From assembly GCA_002383665.1 (NCBI GenBank), contig DFZI01000004.1:1-11736 (forward strand): a DNA stretch of 11,736 nt, written 5' to 3'. A program made the position numbers and the translations under genes. Position 1 is the stretch's first letter. Every line of letters starts with the position of its first letter. The notes beneath the pieces were generated by a model. The model ran no database searches. It saw only the letters and a program-made list of their open reading frames with translations, and was not told where the DNA came from. Positions 5,686 through 11,736 of this stretch are shown here, one piece after another. Origin of the DNA: Dehalococcoidia bacterium UBA4060. GTDB taxonomy: Bacteria > Chloroflexota > Dehalococcoidia > GIF9 > UBA5629.

Positions 5686-6984
5686 TTATACGGCCACCAT
5701 CTCCGGCAAGGGCATCTGCAGGCTGCTGGCCTTTACTTTCCCGTTGCGTCCCATTTCAGCCTGAATGCTCTTCGGGTTATGGTAGTGATAGATTTTTCCC
5801 CTGTAGTTTTTAAATGTGAATTGCCCGTCAGAACGCGAGACCAGGTAGCTGGTCTGGAGCGGCACCTTGCCTCCCCCCCCGGGCAGGTCTATGACATAGG
5901 TCGGAATGCCCAGTCCCGAGGTGTAGCCCCGCATGCCCTCGATAATGCGCAGGCCTTTCTCCACTGTCGTGCGCAGATGCTCGGTGCCTTCGACCTCGTC
6001 GGCCTGGAAGAGGTAATAGGGACGGATGCGGGCCTTGAGCAGGCCGTGGCAGAGTGCCATCTGTGCCTGGACCGAGTCGTTGACGCCGGCCAGCAATACC
6101 GACTGGTTGTTGACGGGTATGCCGTGCCGGAGTATGCGGTCGCAGGCTGCCCTGGCCTCATCACTCAGCTCACGTGCGGTATTGAAGTGCGTATTCAGCC
6201 AGATGGGATTGTATTTCTCCAGCATATGGCAGAGATCCTCATCGATGCGCTGCGGCATTACCACAGGCACGCGGCTGCCGATCCTGATGATCTCAACATG
6301 CTCGATCTGACGGATCTTGCTGATGATCGATTCAAGCTGCCTGGTTGAAAGTACGAGAGGGTCTCCTCCGGAGATGATGACGTCCCTGATGGCATGGTTA
6401 TTACGTATGTAATCGACCATGCGGTCGATCTCCTCGGGGGGCCTGACCCATCTGCCATGGCGCCACGCGCGCTTCCGTGTGCAGTGCCGGCAGAGCATGG
6501 GACAGATGTCGGTGATGACCATCAGAACACGGTCGGGATAGCGATGGACCAGCCCCGGCACGACGGAATCGCGCTCCTCTTCCAGGGGGTCTTCGGTGAG
6601 AATGCCTGTCAGTGCGATCTCCTCGAAAGCCGGCAGGGCCTGCTTTCTAACGGGATCAGCGGGGTTGCCATGGTTTATCAGACAGAAATAATAGGGCGTA
6701 ATAGAGACAGGATATTTGTTGGTGACCAGGGTCATGTTCACCTGATCACGCAGGGATAGTGGTGTGAGCCGGGCTAAATCTTGAACACTGGAAATGCAAT
6801 TACGAAACTGCCATTTCCAGTCGTTCCATTCTTCATCTTTCACATTGCTGAAGAACCTTTTCCTGTTCCTCAGCAAACGCAAGCTTGGAGGTTCATCTGA
6901 CTCGTTTACGATGCAGCCTGGAGGTTCCTCATCGGCAGATAAGTCGAACAGGTCCTTTTGTCGTGTAACAGTTGCTTGCGCCAA
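5686..6984 (-). CDS. kamA: KamA family radical SAM/PLP aminomutase, probable lysine 2,3-aminomutase
   Basis: A 432-residue enzyme predicted to interconvert L-lysine and L-beta-lysine using SAM, a [4Fe-4S] cluster and pyridoxal phosphate. The cluster motif is Cys161-x3-Cys165-x2-Cys168 (CPMLCRHC). The PLP-binding lysine is Lys373 in PGGGGK. The residues corresponding to the two aspartates that hold the lysine side chain in the clostridial enzyme are present (Asp329 in FQAD, Asp366 in VIDLPGG); glutamate 2,3-aminomutases differ there. The C-terminal CxCxxC zinc site of the clostridial enzyme is absent, while Cys281 aligns with its inter-subunit zinc ligand. The N-terminal 45 residues form an extension before FFSNVKDEEWNDW. 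It starts at TTG, with AAGGAGG 11 nt upstream and an in-frame TAG between them, so no earlier start is possible. It is the first gene of the operon. EpmB, a shorter relative, is less likely because no epmA is present. Confidence 0.92.
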   Translation of the reverse strand: MAQATVTRQKDLFDLSADEEPPGCIVNESDEPPSLRLLRNRKRFFSNVKDEEWNDWKWQFRNCISSVQDLARLTPLSLRDQVNMTLVTNKYPVSITPYYFCLINHGNPADPVRKQALPAFEEIALTGILTEDPLEEERDSVVPGLVHRYPDRVLMVITDICPMLCRHCTRKRAWRHGRWVRPPEEIDRMVDYIRNNHAIRDVIISGGDPLVLSTRQLESIISKIRQIEHVEIIRIGSRVPVVMPQRIDEDLCHMLEKYNPIWLNTHFNTARELSDEARAACDRILRHGIPVNNQSVLLAGVNDSVQAQMALCHGLLKARIRPYYLFQADEVEGTEHLRTTVEKGLRIIEGMRGYTSGLGIPTYVIDLPGGGGKVPLQTSYLVSRSDGQFTFKNYRGKIYHYHNPKSIQAEMGRNGKVKASSLQMPLPEMVAV

Positions 6985-7052
6985 CTTGGGCTATGCCTCC
7001 TTAAACAGTTTAATTTTTATATTTACTTTCATCGTAAAATCTATTTATGGTG

Positions 7053-7081
7053 TTTATAACATTAATAAAAAATCATGTCAA
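7053..7081 (-). promoter_or_regulatory. Strong sigma-70 promoter of the kamA operon
   Basis: On the minus strand TTGACA (7081-7076, perfect) and TATAAA (7058-7053, one mismatch) are separated by exactly 17 nt. Transcription would begin near 7046, giving a leader of about 60 nt before the TTG start at 6984 with AAGGAGG in it. This is the best promoter in the window. Confidence 0.85.
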
Positions 7082-7093
7082 GTATTTTTGCCC

Positions 7094-7121
7094 AAAATTT
7101 TGAAAATTTTTCCATATGGAA
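7094..7121. promoter_or_regulatory. Palindrome cluster between the divergent promoters, candidate operator
   Basis: Two copies of the 8-bp palindrome AAAATTTT (7094-7101 and 7103-7110), one base apart, run into a perfect 12-bp palindrome TTCCATATGGAA (7110-7121). The cluster lies between the -35 box of the kamA promoter (7076-7081) and that of the TPR gene (7135-7140), where a shared regulator could act on both. The A-tracts may also bend the DNA. No regulator gene lies beside it. Confidence 0.4.
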
Positions 7122-7134
7122 GCTACGATGGGTT

Positions 7135-7163
7135 TTGATAGGGCGGACGGCCGGTTTTATAAT
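7135..7163 (+). promoter_or_regulatory. Strong sigma-70 promoter of the TPR lipoprotein gene
   Basis: TTGATA (7135-7140) and a perfect TATAAT (7158-7163) are 17 nt apart. The predicted transcript start, near 7170, is only about 2 nt before the ATG at 7172, so the mRNA would be leaderless if that ATG is used. Confidence 0.75.
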
Positions 7164-7171
7164 ATCAATTT

Positions 7172-7969
7172 ATGAACCGACTGCATCCTGCCCTTTGCGG
7201 TGAACCGTGCATAGTCAAAGTAAAGCTGACATCGATCGCATTATGTGTGATATTAATGCTGTCTGCACTATCCTGTGCTGTTCCTGACGCGCAGAATAAA
7301 ACGGAGAGCACTCCCGCTCCTGCTTTGCCAAATGACAGCAGACAGGCTTCCTCTCCTGCCGTGGAAAACCTTTCGGCTGCTGCAGGTGAGATCAAAACAG
7401 GCGAGGATGAGGCGATGTCCGTGCTGACAAGTGCGGGCGATTATGATGTTGCCATCGAAAAGGCGCGGGCTGCACTGGAGACAGCCCCTTCCGAGGTCCT
7501 GCGTGAAAAGCTGGCAGATGCCTACATGGAGCGTGCCTGGTTCTACAAGGCCAAAAGGCTCACCACCTATGCGTTGAAGGACCTGCTCAGCGCCCGTGAG
7601 GCTGCACCGGATTACTATCTGGTCTACTACGACCTGGGACGTTTTTACAACAACCAGATGATGCAATCCACAGCCATAGTGGAGCTGGGAAAATGCATCC
7701 GGCTCCGGCCCGATTTCGCCCCTGCCTACAATGAGAAATCAGCCTCCGCATCGAGAATTTACCGCTGGGAAGAGGCTCTGGCCGACGCCGATAAGGCGAT
7801 CGAGCTAAACCCTGATGAGGCACTCTATTACTATACACGCAGCCTGGCGTACAGGGGCCTGGGCAAATCTGGTGAGGCTGTGGCCGATCTGCAAACAGCC
7901 ATCGAGCTTTCCCGGGACCCATCGCTGACCGACAGAGCCAGGGCTGATCTGCAGCAACTTAAACCATAA
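7172..7969 (+). CDS. TPR-repeat lipoprotein
   Basis: A 265-residue exported protein made of tetratricopeptide repeats, a scaffold for protein-protein contacts on the outer face of the membrane. Residues 16-34 form a signal peptide (KVK, then hydrophobic), and Cys35 in SALSC is a plausible though non-canonical lipidation site. Residues 36-80 are a Ser/Pro/Ala-rich linker. Helical repeats cover about 84-265; the clearest are 146-180 (PDYYLVYYDLGRFY, ending in RLRP), 181-214 (ending in IELNP) and 215-250. No enzyme motif is seen. The signal peptide is preceded by 15 residues of unusual composition (two Cys, no hydrophobic core). This suggests either a longer N-region from a leaderless start or a true start further down, but no normal in-frame start codon lies just before KVK. 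It is transcribed divergently from kamA. Confidence 0.8.
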   Translation: MNRLHPALCGEPCIVKVKLTSIALCVILMLSALSCAVPDAQNKTESTPAPALPNDSRQASSPAVENLSAAAGEIKTGEDEAMSVLTSAGDYDVAIEKARAALETAPSEVLREKLADAYMERAWFYKAKRLTTYALKDLLSAREAAPDYYLVYYDLGRFYNNQMMQSTAIVELGKCIRLRPDFAPAYNEKSASASRIYRWEEALADADKAIELNPDEALYYYTRSLAYRGLGKSGEAVADLQTAIELSRDPSLTDRARADLQQLKP

Positions 7970-8018
7970 AGAGATGCGCCTTAAGCCTGACCAAATGGGG
8001 GAGGATGCAGCGATGGAT

Positions 8019-9620
8019 TCAGGAGTTAAAAGGTGTTGTACCTTCGGGCAGGTGTGTGAAAGGCAGGCGCTTTGTCCTCCGGTATTCCAGGTAGAGGGCT
8101 ATGCCGCCTATCATCCATAGAAAACCTACCCAGCGGCTGAAAGGCTGCATTATTAGCATAAAGAGCCAGATAGAAAAAGTCAGTGCGAGGCCCAGCAGGG
8201 CAGTCACCGGCAGCTCGCGTCCACGTATTTTAAAATTGACCCGGAGCTTGAACGGACGGGGGAGATCGGGTTTCTTAACGCGCAGCCCTACGATTGACAG
8301 GTGGGCCAGTGCAAAGCAGAGCAGGGAACCGAAGACATAAAGCCCTCCCAGGTCAGCGAAAAAGTTTGGCGAGAAGAAGCCGGGGATCAGCAGGCAAATT
8401 GATACCAGGCAAAACAGAACGATCGCCACATGGGGGGTCTTGAAGCGTGGGTGAATTTTTTTCAGAGCCGATGGGAGCTGGTGATGGGAAGACAGGTTGA
8501 AGGTGAGCCGTGAGATTCCCATTAAACCTGCGTTGGTGGCTGTAAGCAGGATAGTGGCGGCCAGCAATGCAACCAAGGCCGGTAAAAGGTCACGCAGACC
8601 TCGTAGCATCCAGATGAGGATGATGATAGGTTCTGGCTCGGATGTCATCCCTGCGGCGATTTTCTCCGGAGAAATGGCCAGCGCCACATTGCTGGCAATC
8701 CCGGCGATAGGATCCCTGGCCCATCCGTTGACCGGATCGCCGAGCTCCTGTGGCGTCATGGCTGACAGGGCTACTATGGATATGCCGGAAAACAGGACCA
8801 GGACAGCTACAATCATGAGTATATAGGCCCGCGGTATCTTTTTAGCCGGCTGACGTGTCTCCTCACCGAGCTGGGAGACTGTCTCTACACCTGTGAAACA
8901 GAGGGCGGCCAGGGCCACGCCGTAGATAAGCTGATCCAGTGAAGGCCAGTTCCCCGGCCCGAACATATGCTGGATCAGGATGCCCGGGTTGGGAGCGAGT
9001 ATGAAAACTGCGCCTATGGCTACTATGGTGACCTGAGTCAGGATGTCAAGGCTGATGAACAATATATTTATCCTCGATGATTCTCTCAATCCCAGCACAT
9101 TCATTGTCATCAGGAAAAGGATAATGCCCATGGAGACTAAAGTGCTGTAAAGAGGCTCTTTTAGCAGCGGCCAGAAGTACGCCAGGTAGGCAGGGATGGT
9201 ATAGGACGAGATGGCCATCGTGGCGATGTAGCTAAGCATCAACGCCCAGCCCGCAATGAAACCGACAAGGTCGTTATAGCCGTGACGGGCGAAGCTGGCC
9301 GAGCCACCGGCCTCCGGTATCATGGCCCCACCCTCCGCATAGGTAAGGGCATTAAAAACATAGATAATGCCGGCCATTGCCAGTGCAACTGGAGTAGCGC
9401 CCAGGGCTACAGTAGCCACCAGGCCCAGTCCATAATAAATAGAAGAGCCAACATCCCCGTAGCCTGCGCTGAACAGGCCAGGCACGCCCAGCACCCGTCT
9501 AAGCTGGTATCTTTTGTATCTGGCAGGACGCGAGAACCGGTCACCCGGTTTCGGCTGCCAGTATTTTAGCGGCCTCTCATTTGACGGCTCGGCAGCCGGC
9601 TTCTCACCGTTAGCTTTCAC
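8019..9620 (-). CDS. APC superfamily amino acid permease
   Basis: A 533-residue inner-membrane transporter with about 12 hydrophobic helices between residues 48 and 515, probably taking up an amino acid or amine with protons. Family marks are SAGYGDVGSSIYYGLG (51-66, the Gly-rich break of helix 1), YAEGGAMIPEAGGSASFARHGYND (94-117) and the loop GVETVSQLGEETRQPAKKIPRA (245-266). A hydrophilic N-terminal tail of about 45 residues and a loop at about 290-330 lie outside the core. The start is GTG with a weak GAGAG site about 11-12 nt upstream, so the exact start is less sure. The substrate cannot be read from the sequence. A basic amino acid would fit the nearby kamA operon, but that is only position. 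It converges with the TPR gene 49 nt away, and I see no clear terminator between them. Confidence 0.9.
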   Translation of the reverse strand: MKANGEKPAAEPSNERPLKYWQPKPGDRFSRPARYKRYQLRRVLGVPGLFSAGYGDVGSSIYYGLGLVATVALGATPVALAMAGIIYVFNALTYAEGGAMIPEAGGSASFARHGYNDLVGFIAGWALMLSYIATMAISSYTIPAYLAYFWPLLKEPLYSTLVSMGIILFLMTMNVLGLRESSRINILFISLDILTQVTIVAIGAVFILAPNPGILIQHMFGPGNWPSLDQLIYGVALAALCFTGVETVSQLGEETRQPAKKIPRAYILMIVAVLVLFSGISIVALSAMTPQELGDPVNGWARDPIAGIASNVALAISPEKIAAGMTSEPEPIIILIWMLRGLRDLLPALVALLAATILLTATNAGLMGISRLTFNLSSHHQLPSALKKIHPRFKTPHVAIVLFCLVSICLLIPGFFSPNFFADLGGLYVFGSLLCFALAHLSIVGLRVKKPDLPRPFKLRVNFKIRGRELPVTALLGLALTFSIWLFMLIMQPFSRWVGFLWMIGGIALYLEYRRTKRLPFTHLPEGTTPFNS

Positions 9621-9677
9621 TTGATCGGATACTCTCTCGGGTTAAAATTGGCACTCGAGCAGCCTGCATGGCGCACA

Positions 9678-9706
9678 ATATTACATCATCAACGCTATAA
9701 GGTCAA
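9678..9706 (-). promoter_or_regulatory. Sigma-70 promoter of the permease gene
   Basis: On the minus strand TTGACC (9706-9701) and TAATAT (9683-9678) are 17 nt apart. Transcription would begin near 9671, giving a leader of about 50 nt before the GTG at 9620. This shows that the permease is transcribed separately from the ABC exporter genes to its right. Confidence 0.65.
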
Positions 9707-9781
9707 AATATAGCATGAGATTGGCTCCGGCAGTCAGGGAAGTGTCAGGAACAGGAAGGCACGCGTAAAATGTCGTGTCTT

Positions 9782-10987
9782 TTACTCGTGTCGTAGCGAC
9801 TCGATAGGGTCGAGGCGGGCTGCGCGCAAGGCGGGGTAGGTGCCCGATATGAGTCCGGTGCCGATGGCAACAGTCAGGGCTATGATGATGATGGTGCCTG
9901 AGATCTCGGGAGTTATCGTCTCAGTGCCGATGGCGATATTGCCCATTAATCTAGAACCTATGAGGGAAAGCAGCAGTCCGATCATACCTCCGGTCAGGCT
10001 GATGACGCCAGCTTCGATGAGGAACTGCAGCAGGATATCGCGGCGTCTGGCGCCGATGGCCTTGCGTATGCCAATCTCCCGTGTGCGCTCGGTGACCGAG
10101 ACCAGCATGATGTTCATGATGCCAATGCCACCCACCACCAGGGAGATGGCCCCTACCGAGCCCATGAAGATGGAAAAGGCAGCGAGCGTCGCCTCCATAC
10201 TGGACAGCATTTCCCGCATGTCGGTAATCTGGAAATCATCGGGAGCACCAGGTGAAATGTAATGTCTCGTGCGCAGAATGCTGCTGATCTCCGCTATAAC
10301 GGTATCTACAAGATCCGGGCTAGCCGCCTTGACGGCGATCTGCTGGACCTCCCTGCCGCCGGTCAGCTTGGACTGCATGGTGGTCAACGGGAGCAGCACA
10401 TAGCTGTCGCCGCCGAAGCCGCCCATCTTCTGCAGCGTACCCACGACCTGTAATCTGACGCCTGCCACGCGCAGAGACTTCCCCAGGGGTGATTCGCTGC
10501 CAAAAAGGTCCTGTGCTGTCTGGTAGCCCAGCACGGCCACGCTGGCCCTGCCTGAGACGTCCTGGTCGGTGATGAAACGCCCCTGTTCCAACTGGTAGTT
10601 CCTGATCTGGCTGATGCTGGGGGTAATGCCCATGACCGTCACTGCGGCACTATTGTTGCCGTATTGAGCTGTTGAGCGTGTTTGACGGGTGGGCGAGACC
10701 ACACTGATCGAGGGTGCCAGCGTCTTATCCTGGAGGGCTTCGGCATCATCTATGGTCAGTGGACGAATCACTGTGACATCCTTAGAAGATACTGTGGAAA
10801 CATAGAGGGCTGAAGCGCCCATGTCATTGAAGGTCGTGGTCAGGTTGGTCTGAAAGCCCTGACCCAGGGCAACCAGCAGCACCACGGCACCGACGCCGAT
10901 CACAATGCCCAGCATGGTCAGCCCGGAGCGCATCTTGTTGGTTAAGATGGACTGCCAGGCAGTCTTGAAGCTCTCCCAGACATTCAT
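9782..10987 (-). CDS. MacB-type ABC transporter permease (FtsX domain)
   Basis: A 401-residue membrane protein of the MacB/LolC/FtsX class, which moves substrates out by mechanotransmission instead of through a channel. Helix 1 is at about 22-44, followed by an extracytoplasmic MacB-PCD domain (about 45-265). The C-terminal FtsX domain has three helices, at about 269-298, 322-348 and 364-384. The stretch GGIGIMNIMLVSVTERTREIGIRKAIGA (286-313) and the terminal ARLDPIESLRHE (390-401) are signatures of the class. It overlaps the ATPase gene by 4 nt (ATGA), so the two are coupled. Substrate is unknown; members export macrolides, peptides or lipoproteins. It lacks the fused ATPase of E. coli MacB, as in most non-proteobacterial systems. 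Confidence 0.93.
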   Translation of the reverse strand: MNVWESFKTAWQSILTNKMRSGLTMLGIVIGVGAVVLLVALGQGFQTNLTTTFNDMGASALYVSTVSSKDVTVIRPLTIDDAEALQDKTLAPSISVVSPTRQTRSTAQYGNNSAAVTVMGITPSISQIRNYQLEQGRFITDQDVSGRASVAVLGYQTAQDLFGSESPLGKSLRVAGVRLQVVGTLQKMGGFGGDSYVLLPLTTMQSKLTGGREVQQIAVKAASPDLVDTVIAEISSILRTRHYISPGAPDDFQITDMREMLSSMEATLAAFSIFMGSVGAISLVVGGIGIMNIMLVSVTERTREIGIRKAIGARRRDILLQFLIEAGVISLTGGMIGLLLSLIGSRLMGNIAIGTETITPEISGTIIIIALTVAIGTGLISGTYPALRAARLDPIESLRHE

Positions 10988-11655
10988 CGGATCCTGTCCT
11001 CAATGATCTTTCCATCACTAACCCTGATGGTCCTCCTGGTATAGGCAGCGATATCCGCCTCGTGGGTTACGATGATGATGGTGATGCCCCGCCGGTTAAG
11101 ATCGGTGAAAAGGTCCATGATGGTGTGGCTGGTGGCCGAGTCCAGGTTGCCGGTGGGCTCATCGGCCAGTATGACCAGCGGGTCGTTAACGATGGCGCGG
11201 GCGATCGCCACGCGCTGCTTCTCCCCTCCCGACATCTCTTCGGGCAGGTGACGTGAGCGCTTATCTATCTCCGTGGCCTTTAAGGCCTCCAGAGCCCTGG
11301 TGTGCCGGTGGTTTTTGCCGGCATAGATGAGGGGCAACTCGACGTTGGCCAGCGCCGTGATCCGGGGAAGGAGGTTGTAGGACTGGAACACAAAGCCCAG
11401 CTTCTTGTTGCGGATGACAGCAAGCTGGTCATCCGATAGTTTGGCCACGTCCTCACCATCGAGACTATACTGCCCCGCCGTCGGCCGGTCCAGGCATCCC
11501 AGGATATTCATCATGGTGGACTTGCCGGAGCCCGAATGCCCCATGATGGAGATCATCTCGCCCTTCTCACAGGAGAAGGAGACACCATCCAGGGCCTTGA
11601 CCTCCACCTCGCCTACCTGGTAGATTTTGCTGATATTGTTTAATTCGATCATCAT
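10984..11655 (-). CDS. MacB/LolD-type ABC transporter ATPase
   Basis: A 223-residue cytoplasmic ATPase that powers the neighbouring FtsX-type permease. All nucleotide-binding motifs are present: Walker A GHSGSGKST (39-47), Q-loop Gln91, signature MSGGEKQRVAIARA (141-154, with MSGGE for the usual LSGGQ/E), Walker B VILADEP (161-167), D-loop NLDSA (170-174) and His198. Length matches the family. Two ATG codons stand in tandem at the start; GGA lies 5 nt before the first and 8 nt before the second, so translation may begin one codon later. The gene comes 25 nt after the stop of the gene entering from the right edge and is probably in one operon with it. Confidence 0.95.
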   Translation of the reverse strand: MMIELNNISKIYQVGEVEVKALDGVSFSCEKGEMISIMGHSGSGKSTMMNILGCLDRPTAGQYSLDGEDVAKLSDDQLAVIRNKKLGFVFQSYNLLPRITALANVELPLIYAGKNHRHTRALEALKATEIDKRSRHLPEEMSGGEKQRVAIARAIVNDPLVILADEPTGNLDSATSHTIMDLFTDLNRRGITIIIVTHEADIAAYTRRTIRVSDGKIIEDRIR

Positions 11656-11680
11656 TTTTCCATATATATTATAGCGAAGC

Positions 11681-11736
11681 TTATCTCAGCACGCGCATGG
11701 GGTTGCCCGTCCCGTTGGCGGTCGGCTTTAAGCTGG
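11681..11736 (-). CDS. C-terminal end of an upstream gene, possibly the exporter's periplasmic adaptor
   Basis: Only the last 18 codons lie in the window, reading SLKPTANGTGNPMRVLR before the TAA. The gene is on the same strand as the MacB-type ATPase, 25 nt upstream. In systems of this kind the gene in this place usually encodes a HlyD/MacA-like adaptor, which would make a three-gene exporter operon. The tail alone carries no diagnostic motif, so the identity is inferred from position. Confidence 0.4.
   Translation of the reverse strand, partial: SLKPTANGTGNPMRVLR

Noticed and set aside
5873..5880. Run of eight C (G on the coding strand) in kamA, as a phase-variation switch
   Set aside because: It simply encodes the conserved PGGGGK loop that binds PLP, where Gly codons are required. 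Slippage is possible, but nothing else suggests a switch.
5686..6984. EpmB, the EF-P modifying relative of lysine 2,3-aminomutase
   Set aside because: The protein is longer than EpmB, and no epmA or efp gene is in the window.
7970..8018. Bidirectional terminator between the convergent TPR and permease genes
   Set aside because: I found no stem of useful length and no T-run in either direction in these 49 nt.
9765..9785. Inverted repeat GTAAAA/TTTTAC at the end of the MacB-type permease gene, as a terminator
   Set aside because: The stem is six mostly A-T pairs with a 9-nt loop and no T-run after it on the coding strand.
9840..10262. Plus-strand open frame rich in Met and Pro opposite the MacB-type permease
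   Set aside because: Its composition is the usual shadow of a membrane protein gene read backwards; the minus-strand frame carries the family signatures.

Overview
The window looks like a chromosomal segment of a bacterium with roughly even base composition. Start codons are mixed (ATG, GTG and TTG), the promoters are of sigma-70 type, and several proteins are predicted lipoproteins. The gene set (a lysine 2,3-aminomutase homologue, D-Ala-D-Ala-ligase-like ATP-grasp proteins, a MacB-type exporter and a DUF5752 protein) reminds me of uncultured Chloroflexota such as Dehalococcoidia. That is an impression from style, not something the window proves. I saw no rRNA, tRNA, CRISPR array, insertion sequence or phage gene.

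Layout. From 6984 leftwards runs a minus-strand operon driven by a near-perfect promoter (TTGACA, 17 nt, TATAAA): a KamA-type radical SAM/PLP aminomutase, two ATP-grasp ligases of the D-Ala-D-Ala ligase superfamily, and a GNAT acetyltransferase, with gaps of 13, -4 and 6 nt. After 41 nt containing a possible internal promoter come a lipoprotein of the 5'-nucleotidase metallophosphoesterase family with degraded active-site motifs and a radical SAM/SPASM protein. A small hairpin plus T-run overlapping the stop codon of the last gene probably ends the unit. Beyond it lie a DUF5752 protein with its own promoter and Shine-Dalgarno site, and an open frame that runs off the left edge and carries a PEP-CTERM-like segment near its start.

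To the right of kamA, a 187-nt AT-rich divergent region with palindromes separates the operon from a plus-strand TPR lipoprotein (7172-7969) that appears to have a leaderless mRNA. It is followed by a convergent APC-family amino acid permease (8019-9620, own promoter). Last comes a MacB/LolD-type ABC exporter (permease and ATPase, 9782-11655), whose upstream neighbour enters from the right edge with only its last 18 codons.

How the genes may work together. The most interesting unit is kamA, ATP-grasp, ATP-grasp, GNAT. The aminomutase keeps the two aspartates that mark lysine recognition, so L-beta-lysine is the best-guess product. Two amino-acid ligases and an N-acetyltransferase in the same tight operon suggest that the beta-amino acid is built into a small acetylated peptide, as a solute, signal or cell-envelope building block. 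The known two-gene route to N-epsilon-acetyl-beta-lysine has no ligases. I know of no characterised pathway with this gene set, so this is the best candidate for an undescribed system here; the product is inference.
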